From a virus: a stretch of 21,215 bases of DNA. The stretch lies in the IMG/VR virus record IMGVR_UViG_3300032516_000233, positions 1 to 21,215 of that record, one strand, 5' to 3'. The notes under the pieces are model-generated. The model ran no database searches. It had not been told where the DNA came from and saw nothing but the letters and a program-made list of their open reading frames with translations. Every line of letters begins with the position of its first letter. Within the stretch, counting starts at the first letter, position 1. Shown piece by piece: positions 1-7,032 of this stretch. The position numbers and the translations under genes were made by a program.

Positions 1-2
1 GG

Positions 3-689
3 CGCAAGGGTCAATCGACGTGGCATCCCGACGATCTGGCACACGAGCCCTGCTTCGCCGGGATCGATCTCGCCTCCAAGCTCGACCTGTGCTGTTGCTC
101 GCTCGTGTTTCCGCCGGCTCCTGGCCGCGCGACGTGGCGACTCTGGCAGCACATCTGGACGCCGGCCGACACGCTCGCCGATCGCGCGCATCGGGACCGG
201 GCGCCCTACGAAACGTGGCGGGATCAGGGCTGGCTCAACGCCACACCGGGGACGCAGATCGATCACCAGCTCATTCGAGCCGTGCTGAAGGACGCGCGGA
301 CGAAGTATGACATCCAGGTCATCGGCTTCGACCCGTGGCATGCCGACACGTTGATTTCGCAGCTCATCAACGAGGACGGCTTTCCCGAGACGCAGGTGCT
401 CGCCGTGCCGCAGACCTACGCGGGGATGAGTAGCGCGTGTCTGAAGATGCAGGCTGAAATTCTCGGCGGGAACGTGGACGCGCGCGGGTGCCCGGTCACG
501 GCCTGGTCGGTGTCCAATGTGGTCCCGAACATCGACGGGAAGGCAAATTTGATGTTTGCGAAAGGCAAGAGCCGCGGCCGGATTGACCCGGTGGTTGCGG
601 CGACGATTGGGATGGCGCTGCAGCTTCGGATGCCGACGCCCGCGAAGTCAGTCTACCTTTCCAGGGGCGTGCGCAGGCTCGGTGAATAG
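3..689 (+). CDS. terL: Terminase large subunit, C-terminal part (partial at 5' end)
   Basis: This is the nuclease half of the DNA-packaging motor, which cuts phage concatemers and docks on the portal. The open frame enters from the left edge, so the ATPase domain and the start lie outside the window; 228 residues are visible. The RuvC/RNase H-like nuclease fold is recognised by three spaced acidic motifs: GIDLAS (Asp about 22 of the visible part), GFDPW (Asp about 110) and GRIDPV (Asp about 195), the usual order for HK97/lambdoid-type terminases. The internal ATG at 105 would remove the first catalytic Asp, so I read the frame through it. The gene ends with TAG four bases before the next ATG. 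The position upstream of the portal is the normal one. Confidence 0.93.
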   Translation, partial: RKGQSTWHPDDLAHEPCFAGIDLASKLDLCCCSLVFPPAPGRATWRLWQHIWTPADTLADRAHRDRAPYETWRDQGWLNATPGTQIDHQLIRAVLKDARTKYDIQVIGFDPWHADTLISQLINEDGFPETQVLAVPQTYAGMSSACLKMQAEILGGNVDARGCPVTAWSVSNVVPNIDGKANLMFAKGKSRGRIDPVVAATIGMALQLRMPTPAKSVYLSRGVRRLGE

Positions 690-693
690 GCCC

Positions 694-936
694 ATGACGC
701 CCCACCAGATCATCGAGTATGCCCGGCACGAGGAACAGGTCGTCGAGCGCGTGCTGAAGATCGCCCAGGTGGCCCGCATGGCGAACGTCAGCGAGCGGAC
801 GGTCTGGCGGGACATCAAGGCTGGGCGGCTCGTGGTGCTCTATCCCTTCCCGCGCCGGCCCCGCGTACCCCTTCAAGGCGCGAGACGATACGCGGCGCGA
901 TGTGACATCGCGCGACAATTGGCGACAGCCCCCTAG
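694..936 (+). CDS. Small helix-turn-helix protein
   Basis: An 80-residue protein beginning at an ATG four bases after the terminase stop. Residues of about 22-46 (KIAQVARMANVSERTVWRDIKAG in two parts: IAQVARMANVSERT and VWRDIKAG) form a clear helix-turn-helix of the excisionase/MerR-like type, in which the second helix reads the DNA major groove. The tail is Arg/Pro-rich and basic. It may be a regulator, or a terminase-associated DNA-binding protein given its neighbour; the sequence does not decide. The same frame is open further upstream (to 556), but that part overlaps the terminase and is read as a shadow. There is no strong ribosome binding site, so translation is probably coupled to the terminase. 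Confidence 0.72.
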   Translation: MTPHQIIEYARHEEQVVERVLKIAQVARMANVSERTVWRDIKAGRLVVLYPFPRRPRVPLQGARRYAARCDIARQLATAP

Positions 937-969
937 TAATAGCCCCCGACACCGTGCATTCTACCAGCA

Positions 970-1182
970 GTGGTGTTCCGACGAATGCCCGTGGCCTCTC
1001 TGCGCGCCCGCCTGAGCCTTGTCTTTTCCAGCCTGGATCTGTCTGACCTGATCGGCCTCATTGGGTTCGTGTCGCTGCTGTACGGCCTCGCGCAGTGGTC
1101 GCGGCCAGCGGCCTACGTGACGGCTGGCGTGCTCCTGATGGGCCTGGCCGTGGCGCCGTCTCTGCGAAAGGCGAAGCGATGA
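970..1182 (+). CDS. Small two-helix membrane protein
   Basis: A protein of 70 residues from GTG at 970, or 65 from ATG at 985; neither has a good ribosome binding site. It has a basic N-terminus, two hydrophobic segments (residues about 26-42, GLIGFVSLLYGLA, and about 47-63, AYVTAGVLLMGLAVAP) separated by a short polar turn, and a basic end (RKAKR). This suggests a hairpin in the inner membrane. Size and topology would fit a small holin-like or superinfection-exclusion protein, but nothing specific supports either. Its stop overlaps the next ATG as ATGA. Confidence 0.55.
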   Translation: MVFRRMPVASLRARLSLVFSSLDLSDLIGLIGFVSLLYGLAQWSRPAAYVTAGVLLMGLAVAPSLRKAKR

Positions 1183-1265
1183 GCAAGACTCTCAATCTTT
1201 CCGGGATTTGCGCCAGCGAGATCGCGCTGGTGCTTTGCGCCCTTCACTTTATGGGGTTGTGGTGA
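1179..1265 (+). CDS. 28-residue hydrophobic peptide
   Basis: A 28-codon frame whose ATG overlaps the stop of the upstream membrane protein (ATGA at 1179-1182) and which ends seven bases before the portal start. The C-terminal half (IALVLCALHFMGLW) is hydrophobic enough to enter a membrane. The ATGA coupling and the exact fit between two genes argue that it is translated. Function is unknown. It could also be only a spacer that carries ribosomes to the portal start. Confidence 0.45.
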   Translation: MSKTLNLSGICASEIALVLCALHFMGLW

Positions 1266-1272
1266 GGGAGCG

Positions 1273-3048
1273 ATGAGCCTACTCGGGCGGCTTCTTTCTG
1301 GCGATTCCCTTCGCGCGCAAACCTGGGCGCCAGACGATGACCGATGGTATCAACCAGTCGGCACGATGACATCTTCTGGAATGCGCGTGGACGAATCGGG
1401 CGCGCAGAAGGTGTCCGCCTGGTATCGCGGCCGGGACATTCTGGCAACGGTGCTCGCCATGTTGCCATTGCCCATATACGAGCGGCTGTCCAATGACGGC
1501 GGCGCCGTGCCGGCCAAGGCCCATCCTCTCTACGACGTACTCCACGACAAGCCAAACGAGTGGCAGGATTCCTTCCAGTGGCGCCGGCAGAAAATGTATC
1601 ACCTGGTCGACTATGGGAACGGCTACGACTTCATCGTTCCGGGGGGCCGCGGCTTCGTCGATCAACTCCACCCGATCCATCCGACACTCGTGACCCCGAC
1701 GCAGTTGGACTCCGGACGAGTCGTGTACCGCGTGAGGAATCCGAAAACGGCGCAAAGCGTGACCTATACCCAGGATGAAATCTTCCACCTCCGGGGCGCG
1801 TCTGATGATGGCGTGGTGGGGAAGGGCATCCTCGAGGTGGCCCGGACGAGCTTAGGAACAGCGATCGCGACTGAGAGTTACGCGGCGGGAATCTTCGGCA
1901 AAGGCACGCTCAACGGCGGCGTGATCACCGTGCCTGGCCTCCTCGACGAGGAAGCCTCGAAGCGCATGGCAAAGTCCTGGGTGACGGCGGTGGGCGACTG
2001 GCATCTGCCAAAGATTCTCGAGGAGGGGTCGAAGTGGGTTGAATCGAAGATGACGCCCGAGGACGCCCAGATGCTCCTCAGCCGGAAGTTCAGCGTCGAT
2101 GACATGGCGCGGTGGCTCGGCGTGTCGCGGATGATGTTGGAGAACAACGATCCGAGCTTCGGGAATGCGGAGCAGTTCGACCAGAACTTCATCACCTACA
2201 CGATGGGGCCGTGGCTGTCGCTCTTTGAGTTTGCGATCGGGGACCAGCTCATTCTGAATCCGAGTCGGTTCTACGTGCAGTTCACGCGCGAGGCGATCGT
2301 GCGTGGGGCCTTGGCGGTGCGGTGGAATGCGCACGTCCAGGCCGTCAACGCGGGGATCAAGACGGTGGACGAAGTCCGGGCGGTGGAGAACCTGAACAAG
2401 CGGGGAGGGAAAGCTGACGAGCTCAGGGATCCCAAGAACATCACCGGCAATTCAGCGGCCGACCCGTCCGCATCAGGCGAACCGCCAGCCGATCAACCGG
2501 CGGACGATCCACCGCCGCCGCCCACGAAAAAGGCTCCGCCGGCCGCAGCCTCCAGTGACGCGCGCGTGCGTGCCATCGTGACGGCATCGGCCGCCCGTCT
2601 CCTGAGAAAAGAGCAGTTCGCGTCCGAGAAAGCGGCGCTGAAATATGCCGGCGACTCGGCGGGGTTTGCGGGATGGGCGACGGCGTTCTACGCCAGCCAT
2701 CAGCCCACCGTGGCGCAAGCGATGCAGATTTCCGCGCTCGAGGCGGAGCTCTACTGCGACAGCCAGCGTGATGACCTGATTGCGCATGGGCTCATCGCGG
2801 CCGAGACGTGGAACACGGACTACTTGGTGGGCCTCTCGCTCGATGCCCCGCGTCCCGATCCGGCGACCGTGGCCCTGTTGGCGCTGGCGAGCAAGCCGGA
2901 AGCGCGCGTGACGATTGAGTCCGGCGCGGTGCAGGTGCATCCCTCCTCCGTGACAGTGCATCAGCCACCCGCGAAGCCGACGAAGAAGAAGATCACCTTT
3001 CAGAAACGCGATGGAGAGCCGACCGGGGCCACCATCGAGGAGACGTAG
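1273..3048 (+). CDS. Phage portal protein (HK97 family) with C-terminal extension
   Basis: The portal forms the dodecameric ring at one capsid vertex through which terminase drives DNA. The start is ATG 1273, preceded by GAGGGAG. At 591 residues it is clearly longer than the roughly 400-450 usual for HK97-type portals. Residues of about 1-385 match the portal core: an N-terminal AWYRGRDILATVLAMLPLPIYE segment (parts), the HPLYDVLHDKPN motif, the GNGY region, the IFHLRG motif, and the later SVDDMARWLGV and FITYTMGPWL segments that form the clip/stem region. A Pro-rich linker follows (about 393-425, with PPPPP), then a mostly helical domain (about 429-530) and a Lys-rich tail (KPTKKKITF). The extra domain is unassigned. 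The next gene starts two bases after the stop. Confidence 0.94.
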   Translation: MSLLGRLLSGDSLRAQTWAPDDDRWYQPVGTMTSSGMRVDESGAQKVSAWYRGRDILATVLAMLPLPIYERLSNDGGAVPAKAHPLYDVLHDKPNEWQDSFQWRRQKMYHLVDYGNGYDFIVPGGRGFVDQLHPIHPTLVTPTQLDSGRVVYRVRNPKTAQSVTYTQDEIFHLRGASDDGVVGKGILEVARTSLGTAIATESYAAGIFGKGTLNGGVITVPGLLDEEASKRMAKSWVTAVGDWHLPKILEEGSKWVESKMTPEDAQMLLSRKFSVDDMARWLGVSRMMLENNDPSFGNAEQFDQNFITYTMGPWLSLFEFAIGDQLILNPSRFYVQFTREAIVRGALAVRWNAHVQAVNAGIKTVDEVRAVENLNKRGGKADELRDPKNITGNSAADPSASGEPPADQPADDPPPPPTKKAPPAAASSDARVRAIVTASAARLLRKEQFASEKAALKYAGDSAGFAGWATAFYASHQPTVAQAMQISALEAELYCDSQRDDLIAHGLIAAETWNTDYLVGLSLDAPRPDPATVALLALASKPEARVTIESGAVQVHPSSVTVHQPPAKPTKKKITFQKRDGEPTGATIEET

Positions 3049-3050
3049 GT

Positions 3051-3482
3051 ATGGCGATCACTGCCGCAATCTGTCTTTCGTTTAAGTCCGACATCCTGAT
3101 GCCGGCCGCTGGCGTCCACCTCTCCGGCGACGTGTACAAGATCGCGCTCTACACGCCATCGGCCACGCTCTCGAAGGCGACAACGGCCTATTCCGTCACG
3201 GACGAAGTCGGCAACAGTGGGACGTATGCGGCCGGCGGGCTGATCATGGTTGGCTTTACCGTGGCCTTCGATGGCGATACGTACTACGTCGACTGGACGA
3301 CTGATCCGCTGTGGACCGGAGCGACCATCGCCTCAGCGGGCGCCTTGATCTACAACAGCTCGAAGACGAACAAGGCGGTCGCCGTCTTGAGTTTTGGCGG
3401 CACCATCACGAGCACAAACGGCAACTTCCTCGTCACGCTTCCCGTCGCGGCCGCATCGACGGCCACAGTGAGGATCACGTAA
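3051..3482 (+). CDS. Virion protein of unknown function, phage family
   Basis: A 143-residue protein starting at ATG 3051, with GAGGAG lying just before the portal stop. It opens with AICLSFKSDIL and VYKIALYTPSATLSK, followed by TTAYSVTDEVGNSGTYAAGG. This is a combination I recognise from many uncharacterised small proteins of phage structural clusters (short Ser/Thr/Gly-rich beta strands, no catalytic motif). The rest is beta-rich (DTYYVDWTTDPLWTG and LIYNSSKTNKAV). A virion surface or fibre-associated role is inferred from composition and from its place in a block of similar genes between portal and protease. No enzymatic function is suggested. Confidence 0.72.
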   Translation: MAITAAICLSFKSDILMPAAGVHLSGDVYKIALYTPSATLSKATTAYSVTDEVGNSGTYAAGGLIMVGFTVAFDGDTYYVDWTTDPLWTGATIASAGALIYNSSKTNKAVAVLSFGGTITSTNGNFLVTLPVAAASTATVRIT

Positions 3483-3483
3483 C

Positions 3484-4017
3484 ATGGCGCGCCAATATTT
3501 TCAGGATGGACCCTTCCTCGATCCTCCCGTGGCGTCAGGGACGCCGCTCGTCTCGACGAGCATTGAGCCGCTCTGGGTGGCGCTGACGTACACCCCTATC
3601 TACCCAAACGACGCGAAGGCGGGGAAGATTTACTGCGTGCGCGCTGGCGGCATCATGTCGACTGGCGCGTCAGGCACTTTGATCATCACGCCGCTGTTGA
3701 CGGCGACTGCGTTGGGCGTCTCTCAGACCGTGACGGTGCCGATCAACATGACGGCCGTGCCCTGGTTTCTTGAGTTCGATCTCGTCTGGCGGACGATTGG
3801 CGGAGCGGGCGCCAGCTCAACCTGCATCGGCACTGGCTACTTTGCGACGGCTCCGTTTACCTCAGCGCCCGCGGCCGGGATCGCATGCGTGATTCCGTTC
3901 GGCGGGACGCTGGCGACGGTGGATGCGACGATCATTGAGGCCATCGGAATCTCAAAGACCTTGAGCGTGGCCGGGTCGATGACGCTCCAATATGTCTACT
4001 GCTTCTCACGGAACTGA
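3484..4017 (+). CDS. Beta-rich virion protein, copy A of tandem pair
   Basis: A 177-residue protein beginning two bases after the previous stop, with GTGAGGA upstream as a likely ribosome site. It is a clear paralog of the next gene: both have FxDGPxxDPxV-like N-termini, then IEPLWVALTYTPIYP, DAKAGK(I/V)YCVRAGGI, TLIITPLLTATALGVS, FDLV and RTI, TCIGTG, and finally IIEAIGISKTL near the C-terminus. The pattern of short Thr/Ala/Gly-rich strands is typical of phage head-decoration or fibre proteins. I recognise the family from phage genomes, but its function is not assigned. Isolated cysteines (YCVRAGG, TCIGTG) are conserved in both copies. Confidence 0.75.
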   Translation: MARQYFQDGPFLDPPVASGTPLVSTSIEPLWVALTYTPIYPNDAKAGKIYCVRAGGIMSTGASGTLIITPLLTATALGVSQTVTVPINMTAVPWFLEFDLVWRTIGGAGASSTCIGTGYFATAPFTSAPAAGIACVIPFGGTLATVDATIIEAIGISKTLSVAGSMTLQYVYCFSRN

Positions 4018-4019
4018 GT

Positions 4020-4553
4020 ATGCGATCACTTTACGGAGACGGGCCGTACGTCGATCCACAGGTCGGTGATTACGGGCCGCTGACCGCGCTCACCATCGAG
4101 CCCTTGTGGGTCGCCTTGACGTACACGCCGATCTATCCAGCCGATGCGAAGGCCGGAAAGGTGTACTGCGTTCGGGCCGGCGGCATCATCACGACGTCTG
4201 CGTCGGCCTCGACCCTGATCATCACACCGCTGTTGACGGCCACCGCGCTCGGGGTGTCGCTCACCCATACGCTTCCGGTCAGTTTGTCCAACGTGGCCTG
4301 GCGACTCAAGTTTGACCTCGTGATCCGGACCATCGCGGCCGGTGCGGCGTCGACCTGTATTGGAACGGGGATCTTCGTGACCGCGCCGAAAGCGAGTGCG
4401 CCCACGGCTGGCCAGGGCCAAGTCCTCACGTTCGGTGGGACGTCGGCCACGGTGGACTTCACGATCATCGAGGCCATCGGGATCAGTAAAACCTTGGCCG
4501 GCAACGCGGGGTCGGTGACGACCCAGTATTGCTACATGTTCGCGCGGAACTAG
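4020..4553 (+). CDS. Beta-rich virion protein, copy B of tandem pair
   Basis: Exactly the same length (177 residues) as the preceding gene and alignable with it nearly end to end, so the two arose by tandem duplication. Shared blocks include IEPLWVALTYTPIYP, AGKVYCVRAGGI, TLIITPLLTATALGVS and FGGTSATVDFTIIEAIGISKTL. It starts at ATG 4020, two bases after the upstream stop, with only a weak ribosome site, so reinitiation is likely. The two copies differ most in the N-terminal 25 residues and around 95-140. A role as a virion surface protein is inferred. Whether both are incorporated or one is an assembly variant cannot be read from sequence. Confidence 0.75.
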   Translation: MRSLYGDGPYVDPQVGDYGPLTALTIEPLWVALTYTPIYPADAKAGKVYCVRAGGIITTSASASTLIITPLLTATALGVSLTHTLPVSLSNVAWRLKFDLVIRTIAAGAASTCIGTGIFVTAPKASAPTAGQGQVLTFGGTSATVDFTIIEAIGISKTLAGNAGSVTTQYCYMFARN

Positions 4554-4557
4554 ACCG

Positions 4558-4902
4558 ATGCCAGGACGACCCGGACGTGGACAGGTGCAGCCGTCGCCCT
4601 GGGCGAATAGCCCCACGGGGCCGAAATCGACCGTCTCACAGGACGGGTACAATCCCTATGTCGACGTGTCCTATCACCTGGGCGACATCACAAAAGACGC
4701 GGCAGGGACCGTGCTTCCTGGGGCCACCGTGCGACTGTTCCGAACAGACGATAACGTGCTTCAACAAGTCGTCGTGTCCGACGCGAATGGGGCGTACTCG
4801 TTCAACGTGCCACCGGGTGTGTCGTTCTTCGTCGTGGCCTACAAAGCGGGCGGTACGGATGTGGCTGGAACATCGGTCAACACCCTAACGGGAGCCGTGT
4901 GA
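4558..4902 (+). CDS. Carboxypeptidase-regulatory-like beta-sandwich protein
   Basis: A 114-residue protein. The first 45 residues are Pro/Gly-rich and polar. Residues of about 48-112 match the carboxypeptidase regulatory-like fold, a seven-strand Ig-type sandwich: a GTVLPGATVRLF strand pair, then VVVSDANGAYSFNVPPG (the typical D-x-x-G-x-Y/F motif), then FFVVAYKAGGTDVAGTS. This domain is common on virion surfaces and bacterial exoproteins, where it acts as a binding or stabilising module rather than an enzyme. It sits in the block between portal and protease, and its stop overlaps the next start (GTGA). A surface decoration role is inferred. Confidence 0.75.
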   Translation: MPGRPGRGQVQPSPWANSPTGPKSTVSQDGYNPYVDVSYHLGDITKDAAGTVLPGATVRLFRTDDNVLQQVVVSDANGAYSFNVPPGVSFFVVAYKAGGTDVAGTSVNTLTGAV

Positions 4903-5747
4903 GCACGTTCCTGTATCCCGGCGAATCGAATCCGGCCACGGTGAAGCTGTCGGACCCAACCGTCCTGCGCGGCGGCGGTGTCAACGCTGAGGCAACGCCA
5001 GCTGGGGTCTCGGCTGCACTTGCGGTTGGTTCGGCGGTAAGCACAGGCGGGGCCGCCATCGAGCCGGTCGGCGTCTCGGCTGGTGCGGATGTCGGCACGC
5101 CGGGAGCGTCTGGTGCCGCCCAGGTATCCCCAGTGGGCGTCGAAGTCGTGAGCGCCGTCGGGACGGTAGACGCGACCGCGGCCGCCGTCGTCGAGCCCTC
5201 CGGTGTGGCTGCCGTGGCCTCCGTGGGCGATCCGGCAGCGACCGGCGGCGCGCGCGCGCTCCCTGATGGCGTCTCGATGGTCGCTGCGATCGGCGTGGCG
5301 GTCGCGACCGGCGATACCGGAACGGGTGACGCCACCGCCTATCCGGCCGGCGTTGAAGCGACCGTGGCGGTTGGGGCGGCCGCGGCGACGGGCGATGCTC
5401 TGGCCGAACCGCATGGCGTCGAATTGGTCTCTGCCGTAGGGACGGCCGTCGCCTCCACAGACGCGGTGGTCGTCGCTCCGCCCGTCGCGGTATCTGGCGG
5501 GTACGGTGGCGGCAGCATTCGCATCGGACCCGTCAAGGCAAAGAAACGTCTCGTCCGGGTGGACGCGACCGCCTACCCCCGCGGCGTCGAGATGCTGGTG
5601 GCCGTGGGGCAGGCGGTGGCGAGCGGCAGCGCCAACGTCTCACCGCGCGCCCCGAGTGCGCTGTCGGTCAGCGTGAGCCGCGCACAGGCGCGTGACACGC
5701 GCAACCTCACCTGGGAACAAATTGCGGTTCTCGCAGAGGCAGCATGA
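4899..5747 (+). CDS. Ala/Val/Gly-rich repeat protein (virion fibre or decoration)
   Basis: A 282-residue protein starting at GTG 4899 in a GTGA overlap with the upstream stop. Residues of about 28-190 consist of seven degenerate units of roughly 20-26 residues with the pattern P-x-G-V-x(4-5)-V/A-V/I-G-x(6-8)-A, for example PAGVSAALAVG, PVGVEVVSAVG and PHGVELVSAVG. An eighth unit (PRGVEMLVAVG) follows a spacer of about 45 residues that includes a Gly-rich stretch and a basic stretch (VKAKKR). The C-terminus changes to a helical segment (LTWEQIAVLAEAA). Repeats of this P-x-G-V type are seen in phage structural proteins, where they probably stack as beta units. No catalytic motif is present. Copy number and binding partner are unknown. 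Confidence 0.72.
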   Translation: MSTFLYPGESNPATVKLSDPTVLRGGGVNAEATPAGVSAALAVGSAVSTGGAAIEPVGVSAGADVGTPGASGAAQVSPVGVEVVSAVGTVDATAAAVVEPSGVAAVASVGDPAATGGARALPDGVSMVAAIGVAVATGDTGTGDATAYPAGVEATVAVGAAAATGDALAEPHGVELVSAVGTAVASTDAVVVAPPVAVSGGYGGGSIRIGPVKAKKRLVRVDATAYPRGVEMLVAVGQAVASGSANVSPRAPSALSVSVSRAQARDTRNLTWEQIAVLAEAA

Positions 5748-6028
5748 GCAACAACGGAGAGAAGTCGCCGATCCCGTTTGCGCGGCCGCCGGCGGCTCCT
5801 GGCGTGCCTATTGTCGGGCAGCCCTTCGCGCTGGTGAGGGTGTCGACTCCCGTCAATGCGACGCTGACCTGCAATTGTGGGGGCGCGGAGACGCTGGTGA
5901 CGGTTGTGGCCAGCATCCCGGCCGCCTGCCCGAGCTGTCGGAAGGTCTACTCGGTCGCGTTCAATCCATGCACGGGCCAGCTGCAGATCCAGATTGGCCT
6001 GCCGCAACCCGAACAGGTGGTCCAATGA
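5744..6028 (+). CDS. Small zinc-ribbon-like protein
   Basis: A 94-residue protein joined to the upstream gene by an ATGA overlap and to the protease by another. Cysteines in the order CNC (43, 45), CPSC (62, 65) and a further Cys at 76 suggest a zinc ribbon in the middle of the protein; the strands around it (TLVTVVASIP, VYSVAFNPC) fit that fold. The N-terminus is Pro-rich and disordered. Small proteins of this kind recur in phage head modules, but their job is not known to me. Metal binding is an inference from the Cys spacing. Confidence 0.7.
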   Translation: MSNNGEKSPIPFARPPAAPGVPIVGQPFALVRVSTPVNATLTCNCGGAETLVTVVASIPAACPSCRKVYSVAFNPCTGQLQIQIGLPQPEQVVQ

Positions 6029-7032
6029 AAGCCAAATACACGCACATCGCGGCCTACGTCGCCAACACGCTCTGGGCGATCCATCCGGCGAAGTTGGCCG
6101 AACTGGTGTCGGTCCTGGCCTTCCGCGCCGCCGGTCACGAGTTCACGCCAGAGGAGATCCGGGCACGCATCGGGGATGGTGCAGAGTCGACTGGCCCCTC
6201 GAAGCGCGGCGGCGTGGCTGTCATTCCGATCCGTGGCGTGATCGCCAATCGCATGAGCGGGATGGAGGAGTCGAGCGGCGGCGTGTCGGCGGAAATCATT
6301 GGCGCCATGATCGCGCAGGTGGCGGCAGACCCCGGCATCGGCACGATTGTCTACGACGTGGACTCTCCCGGGGGAACGGTGCCAGGCATCCAGGAGCTCG
6401 CCGCGCAGATGTTCGCGCTTCGCGGGCAGAAGAAGCAGATCGCGCAGGTCAACGATCTGGCGGCGAGTGCGGCCTACTGGCTGGCCAGCCAGGCCGACGA
6501 GATCGTGAGCATCCCCAGCGGGACGGCCGGCTCGATTGGCGTCTTCACCGCGCACTCGGACCTCTCGAAGGCGCTGGAGAACGAAGGGGTCGACGTCACG
6601 TTGATCTCGGCTGGCAAGTACAAGCTCGAAGGCAATCCGTTTGAGCCGCTGTCGGACGAGGCGAAGGTGTTTCTCCAGGCACGGGTCGACGACGCCTACG
6701 CGCAGTTCGTCAAGGACGTGGCCCGGGGCCGCGGGGTGACGCCGGCGGCGGTGCGGAACGGGTTTGGCGAAGGCCGTGCGCTCCCAGCCAAGGACGCGAA
6801 GGCGGCCGGGCTGATCGATCGGATCGACACAATGGACAACACCCTAGTGCGGCTGGTCGGTCGGAAGCAAAGCGGTTCGATGCGAGCCGAAGGGGACGAG
6901 CCGCAGTTGAGCGCAGCCGACGAAGCGGTGATTCATGACGAGGTGGCCGAACACCTCGAAGCGCAAGCCGTCCCAGTCCATGTCGAATCCGGTGAGATTG
7001 ATATTCGCCGTCACAGATTGAACACACGATGA
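6025..7032 (+). CDS. S49 (SppA/ClpP-fold) prohead protease
   Basis: A serine peptidase that processes the prohead, probably removing the N-terminal region of the capsid protein. I choose ATG 6025 (ATGA overlap with the upstream stop), giving 335 residues. The same frame stays open back to 5692, but that part overlaps two other genes. The S49 core is at residues of about 63-270: VAVIPIRGVI, the VYDVDSPGG motif forming the oxyanion side, the nucleophile Ser148 in NDLAASAAYW, the GSIGVF strand, and the general-base Lys in SAGKYKLEG (Lys200 by comparison with SohB/SppA, or Lys198). The C-terminal 55 residues are acidic and may be a flexible tail. The stop overlaps the next ATG. Confidence 0.94.
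   Translation: MKAKYTHIAAYVANTLWAIHPAKLAELVSVLAFRAAGHEFTPEEIRARIGDGAESTGPSKRGGVAVIPIRGVIANRMSGMEESSGGVSAEIIGAMIAQVAADPGIGTIVYDVDSPGGTVPGIQELAAQMFALRGQKKQIAQVNDLAASAAYWLASQADEIVSIPSGTAGSIGVFTAHSDLSKALENEGVDVTLISAGKYKLEGNPFEPLSDEAKVFLQARVDDAYAQFVKDVARGRGVTPAAVRNGFGEGRALPAKDAKAAGLIDRIDTMDNTLVRLVGRKQSGSMRAEGDEPQLSAADEAVIHDEVAEHLEAQAVPVHVESGEIDIRRHRLNTR

Noticed and set aside
556-693. Upstream extension of the helix-turn-helix frame
   Set aside because: It overlaps the terminase nuclease region and has no ribosome site; the ATG at 694 fits the gap after the terminase stop.
842-1015. Possible frameshift in the helix-turn-helix gene, with the next frame open to 1015
   Set aside because: The original frame keeps a plausible RVPLQGARRYAA end as in related helix-turn-helix proteins, and the alternative frame shows no recognisable motif.
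5692-6024. Longer start of the S49 protease
   Set aside because: The added part overlaps the repeat protein and the whole zinc-ribbon gene and has low-complexity, Arg-rich shadow composition; ATG 6025 has an ATGA overlap.
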